DNA from: Staphylotrichum longicolle
Taxonomy: Eukaryota > Ascomycota > Sordariomycetes > Sordariales > Chaetomiaceae
Length of the DNA stretch: 64,000 nucleotides
Direction of reading: 5' to 3'
Assembly: GCA_019096155.1 (NCBI GenBank)
Contig: JAHCVI010000001.1
Span: forward strand, 10,230,001-10,294,000
Part shown: positions 11,549-22,597 of the stretch, piece by piece
Position numbering within the stretch: position 1 is the first letter of the stretch
Layout of the letters: every line of letters begins with the position of its first letter
Translations under genes and position numbers: made by a program
Notes under the pieces: model-generated
Database searches by the model: none
What the model was told of the DNA's origin: nothing
The model's input: the letters and a program-made list of their open reading frames with translations, nothing else

Positions 11549-14500
11549 ATGGACAGCAGCATGCACATTGATGCGCACACCGACAAGGGCAAAGCTTCTA
11601 TTATCAACGGCGTCAAGGAGGAAAATGTACCAGTCAAGCCGGAGGCTTTGCCCGACGGCCTGGGAACCAACCATGAGGCGGCCATCGTGGGTGACTACAG
11701 TAGCCTGCAGGCGTTGCAGGCTGCCAAAACGGAGGACTTGCCCGATGAACTTCAGCACATAACGACCGACATCATGCCGCTCAGCCAGCTCCTGAGCAGG
11801 CTTGCACAGTTCTCCCATGCGAAGCTTCAACAGTTGATCCTCGACCTGGCGTCAAAACCGCTTCCCGAGCTCAACGGCAGCGGCAAAGGGAATAGTATGG
11901 GTGGCGGCGTCAACGGCAGCCTTATCAACGGTGCCAACGGCGGTGCGAAGAGCGGTGTCAACGGCCCCAGTCCGGCACTTGAGGACACATCCCCGGAGAG
12001 CCTGGAGAAGAAGACGATGATCCTGAACTTCATCCAGGACTTGCATTCGAGATGGGTCAAGGCCCTGGTCATTGCCGAATGGGCCCGGAACGCCGACGAC
12101 GTCAGCAAGCTCATTGACATAAGAAGTCATCTTGCTGAGAAGCTGGAGCTGTACACCAAGGCCTTCTGGGACATGGTGAACGTCAAGCACGAGATGTCAT
12201 TTGCCAAGGTACCGAGCCCAGATCTCAAGACTGCCTTGGAGGTCCTCAGCACGGGGGCCGTCCACTGGATGCCAGACGTAAGTGGTCACTGCTCCGATTG
12301 TCTGTGAGTTTTGTACTGACGCACCTTGCACAGTTCGGGTACCTGCCGAAACCACCCTTAACGGCAGAAGAGGAGCAGGACTGGCTCCATGAAATCGAAA
12401 TGCACTTGCACATGAGGCTTCAGCTGCACGAGTATGAGCGGATCCCACAACCCTGGAAGCAGTATGAAATCGCGAACGGCAGGGTCACCTTCACTGTTCC
12501 CGGCGAATTCGAAGTGGACCTGACCATTTCGGACGAGGAGTTTGACTCGCAGTTCTGGTTCCTGGACTACCGGCCGATATTCAGCCCGGCGCCGGCGGAG
12601 CTCTCCGAGGGCGCGAGAAAGTTCATCGAAGCCCGAGTCAACGGCATCCTCGAAACCGAGGGGTTACCGGGGTGCTATAACTACCTTCATGGGCTAACGC
12701 TCACAACAAAGGTCGGCGAGTTCGCGCGCCAGGCTGTGGAGCTCAGCCAGACAGGGCTGTGGACCGAAACCCTCAAGGTTGAGAGGCTGGATCGCGTCTT
12801 GTCGATCCAGTACTGGGCACACTCTCGGAGACCTCCAAGTTGGATCCTGATTGGAGTGCACAGTGGCAAGGCCTCCGAAGGAGTCCACGATCTGGGCTCC
12901 CCAAGCCATCTCATGTTGCAGTGGTTCCGGGATGGCAAGGAGGTCAAGAACGCCGACATTCCGTTCAATGTCGACACCATCTCCGTTGAACAACTCTTGA
13001 TGACGGTCATTTCCAAGCACATTGAGCACCTGTTTTCGTCCATCTTCAACACTCTCTCCAAGAAGCCACGGTATGCTCAGAAGCAGGGCAAACTGGCCTT
13101 GCGAATAGCGGAGGAAAAAGCCGTGGAGTCCTCGTTGACAATGGAGCTTCTCGGCGACAAGACTGCCGTTCTTCGCATCGGTCCTTGGCTGGGCGATTTC
13201 TATTTTCTCGACCCCTCTCCCGCCCAGGGTTCTTGGAAGGCGCGGTTTAACTCACTGGGCAACCCCACAGAGGACGCTCCGGTCCTTTTGGAACGGCTTA
13301 GGTGGTTCTTCGTGATGGATTATCTGAAAGTGCAAGTTCCGTCGACCTGGACCGTCCTCTCGGCGCCACGGGCGCCGCTAGACGAGGTGAAGAGCATGGT
13401 TTACTCGGGATCGCCGTCCTCCCGCGAAGGCTTCCAGGCAGTGTGGTTGCGCCATGTTAGCTGGGACTCGCAATGGTTCTTGGTGATGACGATGAGCCTT
13501 GGGGGCGACAACTTTTGGTTGGTTGAGGTGTCAGTGTTGACTCGATCACATGTTCCAGTTGCAGTTTATGCTGACGCACATCACAGTCCGCCGCAGAAAC
13601 AAGCAGGGCCCGCGCCGGGCAAATACATAAACGCGTTCACCCGAATCGAACCATCCACACCGGACCTTCATCTTTCCGAGTCATTCTTTGAGAACCTCGC
13701 CAAGTACGGAACCAGCATCATGCTGCAAATCAAAGCTCTACGCAATCTCCACCAACAGCGCGTAGCGCACGCATCCCAGAGGCCCACAGATCGCGATTCT
13801 TGCGACGCGTCTTCGCTAGACAGATTGCCCACGTTGCACGTGCGGTCCTCGGATATCCTGGGGCCTCGTTCTGACTCCGACAAGCCCGCGCGCCTTTCTT
13901 GGGCCCAAGAGTTTATATCGATTGATTGGAAGGGCCTGGCGCCCGTACCAGCATCGGAGTTTAACGATCACTTGGCCAGTGCCGAATCGCTTCAGAGGCG
14001 ACCAGTACCACTGAGGGTGATGGTCGAGGCCAAGGTTGCTGTGACCAACCGAGCCAAGTTCGAATTTCTCGAGAACCGGGTCGACCGAGACGTGCTCTAC
14101 GATTCCCGGGTTGGCCAGTTTACCCTGCGGTTTCGGCCAGAGGCAAACGAGTCGGTTATCCCCATGCTCCAGGCGCGCATGCAGGCACTCGATCGCCTTG
14201 TCAACTTTGTCGACGCGCTCGGCCGCGCGGGCAAACACATCGTTCCGGAGAGCATCACTCTCCGTAAAATCATCTTCTCGTATGGCGACAGCTCCCCGGC
14301 CGCCCAGCCAAATCAGCAACTTCCCGCAGCCAGTCAAGGGGCACAGCGAGTATGGAAAGTACGGCTTGATCTCGCCAGGGAACAGGGCGTGGATGTCATT
14401 CTTGAGGCCGGCAACCCGCATCTGCGCATCATTGACTATCTGCGTGCGGCAGCGAACTCGTCCAAGTTCAAGCAGATCCCGGCGTGGCTCGTGTTCACGC

Positions 14501-15189
14501 TCCCCCTGTTTCGAGGGCTGGAGCAGCTCCAAGATTCATGGAACACCGTCCTCGCCAAGGAGCAAGGTGCCTGTTACATCTTCCACAAGTCACTGGACTG
14601 GGTCACCCTTCGCTTCGCGCTGGCCGGTGCCAAGGGCCGGCGCGTACACTTAGACATCCGGCCCCGCGACAAGGCGGGCAACCTCACGTGGCACATCTAC
14701 CGCCCAGCGACGGACGCCAACGTCAACAACGAAAACGACGAGTTCAACAGGGTCCTGAAGCAGCGCGTCTGGTCCACCAGCGGCAGCGGGTTCAAGGGCC
14801 TGATGAACGGCGCCGTGGCCAACTGGGACGACGGCATCGAGAGCCTTCTCGCGCTCATCAGCACTTCAATCCAGTCACTTGCGGGGACACCTGCCCCTCC
14901 TCCACAATCTCAACAACCACCCCACTCCGCCATACAAACCCAAGACCCGCAACAGCAGCAGCACAGCAGCAGCAACCCCAGCACCAGCAAACCATGCTGC
15001 AACAACAGGGCCTCCCCGCCGGACGGTTCCCCCACCAGCTCCAGCAGCCCCAGCAGGCCTACCAACAGCAACAAGCTCGCTTGCAGCAACAGCAGCAACA
15101 CATGCACCCCGGCCAGGGCCAGGCAGGGCCAACAGCGCGTGGGGATGGGCAAGAACAACAACAACGCGCCCGTGGTGATCCTCGACTAG
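11549..15189 (+). CDS. MED14: Mediator of RNA polymerase II transcription subunit 14
   Basis: This is the scaffold subunit of the Mediator coactivator, linking head, middle and tail modules in the nucleus (Rgr1 family). Exons are 11549-12277 and 12334 onward. A second intron at 13530-13586 (57 nt, donor GTCAGT, branch GCTGAC, acceptor CACAG) is likely, giving 1175 residues. The N-terminal Med14 block includes MPLSQLLSRLAQFSHAKLQQ near residue 75, followed after a Gly/Asn-rich linker by long conserved segments such as FGYLPKPPL and FWFLDYRPIF. The second intron is 3n long and stop-free, so an unspliced reading also stays open. The last ~90 codons are odd: the annotated frame is Ser/Asn/Pro-rich with several Cys, while a neighbouring frame reads Gln-rich (MLQQQGLPAGRFPHQLQQPQ). 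The annotated frame resumes the plausible end NNNNAPVVILD. Confidence 0.9.
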
Positions 15190-15977
15190 CACCCGGGACG
15201 CCCGCGCCCGTGAGAGGCGGAGCAGGGAGGAAGTCTGGCCGGGCCGGATTCCATGGCATGGCATGGTTGCAGGCGCAAGGAGGGGCGGTGATGATGACTT
15301 TCGCCCAGTGAGCCGGGAAAGCGAGGCCGTGACCGAGCTGGCTGAGCATGTTTTGTTCCCGGTTTTTCTATCTTATTTGATCATCCTACGTTTTGGGCCT
15401 CCATATAGAGAGGGTCGACAACTGGCATATAGCGTTGTGGTTTTTCTTTCCTCATTTTTGGTTCCGGCTCGGGTGGCTGGTAGGCATGGAGATGGTGAGA
15501 AGGGCGGGGCGCGGTGGAGGAAAAGAAGAGAGGATTTCAGAACCCCGGGACGGGGCTGGCAGGCAGGCAGATAAAACGGGGAGGGACCGGGAATGGCCGC
15601 AAGGAGAGGAGACACGGCGGGGCTGCGACATACCCACCACATGTATCATTGGGACCGGGACGGGTTTTTTCTTTGGGGACGTAGGTGTTTTAGTCAATGA
15701 TACCAGCACAAACACAATAAAAAGGCATGGCCTCTTGCGAGTTTGGGAGCTTGAAATTTGGTGGCTTTGTGTATATCTGGTTTGAACGTGGTGTCTGTAT
15801 GTAGGTTTTCGTTTTTCGCTAGCCTTCCTTCTGGAATCAACAAGAAGATGGGCAGGACAGTAAATCTAGTCACAGCATACCCAAAGCTGTTTCAAGATCG
15901 CCAACACCCACTCAACGCAGTCCTCTAGACATACATACACACACCCATCTACCCACAAACTAATCAGCAACATCTTT
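15190..15977. other. Convergent 3' region MED14 / HEM14
   Basis: This lies between two convergent genes and contains no recognisable gene. An AATAAA hexamer on the plus strand at 15716-15721 is a candidate poly(A) signal for MED14. A short GGCAT tandem run occurs near 15252-15266. Confidence 0.5.
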
Positions 15978-18260
15978 TTACTTCCCAAACCCCTCATCCC
16001 CAGACTGCAGCGTCCCCTTCGAATCCACCCACGCCCGACTGCCGCCCCTCAGGGGCAGCAAGTTCCTGTCCACCGTGAGCCACTTGGCCGGCCTCGTGAA
16101 GCGCAGCAGGCCCGTGTCCCCGACCGACATGACCATTTGCCCGACGCCGTCGCTCTGCCAGCCGGCGACCTGCGCCGCCACGTCCCAGGCGGCGCGCAGC
16201 AGGGGCAGCACGCCCGGGTTCTGGTAGGATCCGCCCGCGACGGCCAGGCGGCCCTTGTAGCCCCACTCGAGCTCGTTGTGCAGCGCCTTCATGCGCTCGC
16301 GGTGGCCGACGAGGTGCTGCGGGATGCAGTCGCGGCAGAGCTTGGCCGAGGCGTGGGCCTGGGCGGCGAGCTCGGGCGCGAGGTGCAGGTGGCGCGCGAC
16401 GGCGCGCTTGGCCATCTCGATGGCCTCGGCCTCGGAGGAGGTACGACTCGGGCAGGTCGTCCCAGTAGTGGCCGCCGAGCATGACGGTGAGCTTGGTGCC
16501 CTGGACGGAGTCGGCGCCGCGGTTGACGGGGTCCGGGTGCGACCAGGACGGGAGGGAACTCGCGGTCCGAGTCGAAGATGACGCCGAGGACGCACTCGGG
16601 TTCTGGTCGTGGACAGGGCCTGGGGAGGAGGTAGCCGAAGCCGTTGTGGGGAAGTTGGCTTGCGGCACGGGGTACCAGATGTTGACGAGCATGATGGTCA
16701 CGGCGGTGGAGAGGCGAGGGTGGGGAGGGTGTCACGGGTGATTTGGGCGAGGGATTTGGCGTAGATGGTTGAGATGACTTTGTCGTAGACGGCGAGTTTC
16801 TGGGCTTCGCTTGCTCATGACCTAGGGGGTTGGGAGAGAGGCGTCAGAACCAGTGAGGAGGGGAAGATGGCAGAGAGGTGTACTTACAAGAACGTTGTCT
16901 GTGGTTTTCGTTGTAGCGGAGCCGGGTTGCCGGGTCGTCCAGGTTGATGGTGACGTTGGGGTTCTCCTGCAGCGAGCGAGCGAGCGCATTGGTCAGGGTG
17001 CTGAAGCCGTTCCGGAACCAGAGCGCGTTGGCGTCGGCATATTTCGAGGCCAGATTGAACGTCTCGTTGCTCCCCAGCAGCATTTTCATCATGATCAGGT
17101 CTGCGTGCCGCGCCCGTGTCTTGGTAATGGGAATGTTCCCGGCGGGCACGAGGCTGTCCGCCAAGAAGCCACTGGCCATGCTCTGCTTCCACACATCGCC
17201 ACCTGTGATGCCGTGGATCATGGCAGACAAGACCTTGTCCACTATAGCGGGGCTCCCGGCGCGGTACGCGTAGTAGTCCCCGATGGACATGTCCCGGCGC
17301 CCCTCAAACATCTCCAACGAATGCGGATTCTTTTGGGTACGGAATAAGCCCATTATGCTTGGGCCGAGATCCCGGAAGAGGGGCTCCAAGGGCATGGCGA
17401 TGAGCCGCTGGATGGCCCGGATGGCGCGGGTTGGATCCTTCAGGACCTTTTTGGAGAGACTTGGGAGCCCCACGAGATGGTCGGGGTAGTAGATGAAGCC
17501 GGCGACGGACTCTTCCCCCTTGGGGGAGTGCATGAGCTCGTCTGCGAGGTTGAGGTTCGATACCTGGTCGAACGGCGCAGGCCGGCAGCAGTCAGCAACC
17601 CTTCCCTTTTCCGTCGCAACCCCAGGATCAAAAGACACACACCAGGTCGAAGAAGACGGCGTCGTCATATTTCGGGACAGAGCCGGTCGACGTCTGCGGT
17701 TTGATCATGCGAGCGGCGCGCTCAAAATACACGTCGGCTGTCTTGCCGTCCGGGGTCTTGACCGAGGTCTTCTCGGTGTCGATCCAACCGCCCAGCCGCG
17801 TGTCGGCCTCGTAGATAGTGATCTTGGCGCGAGGCAGGGCGCGCGTCAGGTAGTATGCGGTGGTGAGGCCCGTCAGTCCGCCGCCAAGGATGGCGATGGT
17901 GGAGGGCGTCCTGTCAAGCCTGCCCGAGTATGCCTTGGTGCTCTCAACGCGCCTGGTGCCCTTCCTCTCCGCCAGCCAGGCCTTCCTCCTCTCTTGCTCC
18001 GCTGCGCTTGTGCTGCTCTGTGCCCTGGAATGCGACGGTACCGCCACCGGCAGCACTGGCAGCACCGGCACCGTCGTTGACGGGGTCGAGAAGCGCCATG
18101 GGCGGGGAGTCGGTCGTGGTGGGCGGGTCGCAAAGGTGCCGTGGGAGCCGTGGGAGCTGAGGAACCGGAGCTGCGTCGGCAAGAAGCTGCGTTTGGCGCC
18201 CGTCCGGCCCGGGACACGCGCTATACAGCGCCGACTGGTGGCGTACATGGTAGGGAGCAT
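15978..18260 (-). CDS. HEM14: Protoporphyrinogen oxidase (frame-broken 3' half)
   Basis: It oxidises protoporphyrinogen IX to protoporphyrin IX in haem synthesis, with FAD, at the mitochondrial inner membrane. Exon 1 (18260-17643) has a basic, Ser/Arg-rich N-terminus fitting a mitochondrial presequence, then the FAD-binding motif ILGGGLTGLTTAYYL. Intron 17564-17642 joins D-L to V-S-N-L. Exon 2 (17563-16888) carries FIYYPDHLVGLPS and GITGGDVWKQSMA. A second intron is likely at 16822-16887. From about 16905 down to 16436 the conserved protein jumps between frames: a KLAVYDKVISTI block, then TIMLVNIWYPVP, HNGFGYLLP, CVLGVIFDSDREFPP, KLTVMLGGHYWDD and finally EAEAIEMAKRAV, after which the frame is clean to GDEGFGK and the stop. 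At least five single-base-scale shifts are needed. Identity is firm; intactness is not. Confidence 0.85.
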
Positions 18261-18886
18261 TCAGAGGACCACATCCCGCATTGCGAGACTAATGCGGGCA
18301 TTCAATGGCTCGGCGAAGTTTACGCAGATGGTCTCATCCCACGTCGCAGGTCGAAGCACAGACATCAGCCGACTGGGAGGGCCTGAGAACCCACAGTTGT
18401 CGTATTGGACCCTAACCCCGAAAAGGGGTGCTGATGGGATTCAGCGGAAATCAAACACAGAAAGACACTTTCCAACATGACGCAAAACTTGGAAGCAAGG
18501 ACGGGACGGTGCCCAAGAATGTGAGAGCGAGCGACTGCAATCTGTATTCTCGTCGCTCCTCGCTCCAGTTCCGCTGGCCCCCTCCCCTTTTCCGCTGCAA
18601 TCACACATAAAAACAGGCCATGTCTAGTAGAAAGAAGAATCCCAAAATCCCAGTGCCCCCAGAACGCCAGTGTGATGATATAATGGTACAGGGCCCGACC
18701 TCCGTCCCCAAATTCCCTTGCCTACCGCAGACTCGTCCAAGATGCCACATGTCCATGCCTCATAGAGGACTTGTTACCCTGCTCTCATCCTCCTGCCCCC
18801 TCATCCTCCTCGCACTCTCGTGGTATTCATGCCCTCCTCCAGGTCCTCCCTCTGCTCCAACCAAGTACCCGAGGTTCACCGACCTC
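18261..18886. other. Intergenic region HEM14 - NAB2
   Basis: This is 626 nt between two minus-strand genes, so it should carry the HEM14 promoter and the NAB2 3' untranslated region. No gene or repeat is recognised. Confidence 0.5.
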
Positions 18887-20494
18887 TTACATGACCACCT
18901 CAGCAGTCTCAGCGTCCGGGTGATGCTCGCCCGACCCGGGGAGGACAAGGTCCTCAGGGGCGCCGTCATTGACAAACTTGCGCTCGCTGACATGCTCACC
19001 GGACCCGTTTTCGGCCGTCCACACCTTGTCCTGGAAGGTGCCCCGCTGACCCTCTTCGTGCATGAAGGGGCAGCTGCGGTTGGTGCATGGGTGAAACTTG
19101 CACGGCGTCTTGACGTGCGTGAACTTGCAGTTGGCCACCTTGCACTCGCCGCCGTTGCGGCAGGCCGGCATGGTAGGGTGCCGGAACGGGCAGTGCGGAT
19201 TGCTGCAGTTGGGGAAGAACTTGCAGTCCTGCTCGCTCTGGTGCGCCATCTTGGCTGCCGGTGACGGGTGGCGGGCCGCACACTTCCGGTTCTTGCACGC
19301 CGCGCCATAGTCGCACACATCCTTGACATCAATGGTGACCCCGGGAGGTGCCGCCGGTGACTGGTGAGCAAACTTGCAGTCCTTGTTTTGGCAGCGCAGG
19401 TTGAATCGGCAGACAGTGTCCTCGGGGTTGGGCGGCTCGCGCTTGGCTCCTGTCATGTCGACGTCGCCCTGCGAGGCGGCATCGCCTTGGCCAGCTTCGG
19501 CGCCTTGTTGTTGTTGTTGTTCTCCGTGGCCGTTGTGCTGATGGTGTGCCCCGCCACGACGGAATTGGTTGTGCCTGCCGCCCCGGTCAAACTGGTTCTT
19601 GCCACCACGGCCAAAGCCACCCCGCTGCCCCATGCCGCCTTGCTGCTGCTGCATCATGAGTTGCTGCTGCATCTGTTGAAGCATCTGGTTTTGTTGCTCC
19701 ATCATGGCGTAGATGTCTGCTTGTCCGTAAGGGGCGCTGCCCATTGGGTTCATACCACCCATTGGGTTCATCCCTGCAGGACCCGCGGGCATGCCGCCCA
19801 TCGGGCCCATGCTCGCCAACCCGGCAGCGATGCTCGTGGCCCTTGCATTGTTCGTCCGTGGCTGTCTTCCCACCCCCATCCTGGGCCCGGCCGGTGGGCC
19901 CCTCCCGATCCTCTCGTTGCCAGACTGCCTGACGCGGTGAAGCACCGACTCTTGTGTCCGGTCCAGCGCACGGTTGATCTGGCCCATCATGCGCTTCTCG
20001 CGGCCGCCGCGAGGAGCACCGTTCCGCATCGCCTTGGGCCCAGTTGGTCTGCAAGCAAGTTAGTATTGGGGTCACGCGATCTGGGCGTGGAAAAGGGCTT
20101 ACACATTGAGGCCGGCAGCAGGTGCATCTGCGCCAGCATCCATGCTGGCGTCGAGAGAGTCGTCCATCGCGTCATCCCTGACGCCGTCCATGGCATCGGC
20201 AGACTGCGCTGAACCGGAGCCTGATTGCGCGTTGAGAGCTGCGATCTGCTCGAACAGCCAGCTTGCGAAGGCGGGGGCTGTCTGGTCCTCGGGGCCCAGG
20301 CCCAGGAGGTCGCCGGCAATCTCAGCAGCGATCTCGGATTCTGTTTTCCCGTTGGCGAGCATCAGGAGAAAGTACTCGGACATGGCTGAGCCCTCGGTCC
20401 CTGGGCCAGCCCACCCAAGCTCTGCAATCTTGCCCTGGATGGCCATGTTCAGGGCCTCGGCGAGCGGCGTGCCAAGTGTGACCTCGACCGACAT
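18887..20494 (-). CDS. NAB2: Nab2-like CCCH zinc-finger poly(A)-RNA-binding protein
   Basis: This is a nuclear poly(A)-RNA-binding protein family acting in poly(A) tail length control and mRNA export. Two exons (20494-20103 and 20048-18887, with a 54-nt intron) give 517 residues. The N-terminus MSVEVTLGTPLAEALNMAIQ begins a helical PWI-like fold. The middle is Met/Gln/Gly-rich with RGG-like stretches (GQRGGFGRGGKNQF). The C-terminal part holds five CCCH fingers in a row, visible as CRFNLRCQNKDCKFAH, CDYGAACKNRKCAARH, CKFFPNCSNPHCPFRH, CRNGGECKVANCKFTH and CKFHPCTNRSCPFMH. It ends in an acidic tail, HPDAETAEVVM. The splice restores valine at N-V-P-T-G. The Nab2 name rests on N-terminal fold plus tandem finger architecture; another CCCH family is less likely. 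Confidence 0.88.
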
Positions 20495-22597
20495 GGTGAT
20501 GGCTGATGGCGACAAAGAATCTTGATGTCGAGAGGAAGAGATGTGAAGAATGGCGTGCGCACGAGAGAAACGGACTATGCCAGGGGGTCGGCGTCGGGCG
20601 AGATCGAGGACCGATGTGGCCAAAGCAAAGGCTCCTTCCAGTCGAGACGCGACTGCGACGGTGGCGAGTTCGGCGCGCGCAAGGTGCTGCCCGGGTCGAG
20701 AGAAAAGCTGGCTGTCTATCGTCGCAAACAGTCAGGTATAAGCAAAATGCGGCTGTCCGGCGCAGATTCGATGTGAGGCCGAAGTGGGAGGTTGACGTGG
20801 GTGTTGAAGATTTCAAGATTCCGGGCGTGGAGCCGGACTGCGCGAAACCAAAAGCACAGCACAGCTCAGAGGCCGAGTGGCTGGTGCGCTGCAAGGCTGC
20901 AAGTGGCGTCGTGTCACGTGGCTCAGACCCGACCCTTCAGGCTGCACAACTGCTTTGTCATCCTCCACCACAAACCAGCGCCTTCCACAAAGCACTTTCC
21001 TCGCCCATCTTTGTTCCAGCCCGTCGACGTCTGCGGCAAAATGCCTTGTCCCAATTGAAAGGCATGGAGGCCGGCAGTTGAAAACGCAATTAATATCTGG
21101 GCTTCTAGATCCCGCTATGGACGTGGTCGTCGGCCAGATCCGCCCGTGATGCACCCAGCACTTCCGCAGACATCGAGGAGCAAATTCAAGGTGAGTTAGA
21201 TGTGCGGATTATTGACTGTGACTGTTGGATGTTCGGTTTAATCATTACTCCGTATCACTCTTCCATGGAGTTGAAGCATGGAGAACCTGGGACCGTCGTG
21301 GCCCTGGGATGGTTGGTTGCACCGCTTCATTCACCTTCCTGTTTCGCGAAGAAGCAGCCCGAGGCTACCTCTCGACGCCATGGGCCGGCAACAACGCATG
21401 CCCCCCGGCTCAAAGGGAATCAAGCACCAGCTTGGAGTTGCAACCCTCGAACAGCTCGGTAGCAGCCTTCTTTGATGTGCAGTTGGCTTCAAGTGGACCC
21501 TCGCTGCCTTCGCGATTGGCTGTTCGACTGGAGGTTGGGTCCCGGGGTTGCTTTGCATCAAGGACATGCCTTGCAGTTACTGTTGCTGCAACTTTACCCA
21601 CTCGTCTTTGAAAGCGCTGTTTGTTCGCCCAACCCCAAGTTTCAAACCACCATCTGCCTGTCCAGTGATTCCGTGCAACAATGCGGACGATTAGTCGCCG
21701 GGCAGTCTGGATAAGCTGTGGCGCCCGTCAGCCACACATCTGGATGGGCATTTTGTTTTCGTTTCGGCCCGTCTGATGATCTCCCCTGCTCTGGAAAGAG
21801 TGTGCGGTGACGGCAAGCATACGCATCACTCTGCCTAAGAAGAGACGGCGCCTGCTGTGGAACTGGTATTACCCTCAAAACAAGATGCACGAGTCCCCAG
21901 CACTGTCTGCGCTCTCAATCAGACATCTCAGAAGGTCAAAGTGGTGGCCCGGAGAGATAGTAAACATGTGGCTTGCTGGACTTGGCTCTTCCCCCGCCGC
22001 TGTAAATGACCAGGGCAGACGTGTAACGTTGCGCTACAACAAGGGAGCCGGATTTTGATCAGCACTTCTCTTTCCCTCTCTTCACCAACCGCCCACTGCG
22101 GGAAAGCAACACGGCCAGCAGCCGACCATGCTGAATCCAGCCCCGTGGATCGGTCGTGTGCACACCGCAGTCTGCCATCGTGGGTTACAGCCCGCCCAAC
22201 AGCGGCAACCCGCACTGGACATTTCGTTCCATCACCACCACCACCCTGGCGGCCCTGTCACCAGTCACCACCCTGTCACCACCCTGTCACCACCCAGCAC
22301 ACAAACAGATCTTCCCGTTTCTTTGGCCGTCCCCTCCCGGGCTGCAACCAACCTGTGCAACGGTGCCGGAGCATGGTCTTGTTGATTGGGTCTGGCCCGG
22401 CCAACCAACCATCAGTTCTGTCTCATTAATATACCCGAATGAGCCTTCAAAGCACAAAAATGTATAAACATTCCAGCCTTGCCCAGTCGTGTTTCACCCT
22501 GTCCATTTAAAATCATCACATCGGGCACATCACCACCCCGCGATTCCCAGCTGCCCCTCTCCACCACGCGTCGGCAAGCCATGAACTCGGTTTCAAG
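20495..22597. other. Divergent intergenic region NAB2 / GH20
   Basis: This 2.1 kb interval should hold both promoters. I recognise no gene. An 11-nt unit CCCTGTCACCA occurs three times at 22253-22263, 22271-22281 and 22282-22292, about 300 nt before the hexosaminidase start. Confidence 0.5.
22253..22292. repeat. Short tandem/direct repeat of CCCTGTCACCA
   Basis: Three exact copies of the 11-mer are visible, the last two directly abutting and the first separated by seven bases (GTCACCA-like partial copy). It sits in the promoter-side flank of the GH20 gene. Whether it binds a regulator is unknown. Confidence 0.7.
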
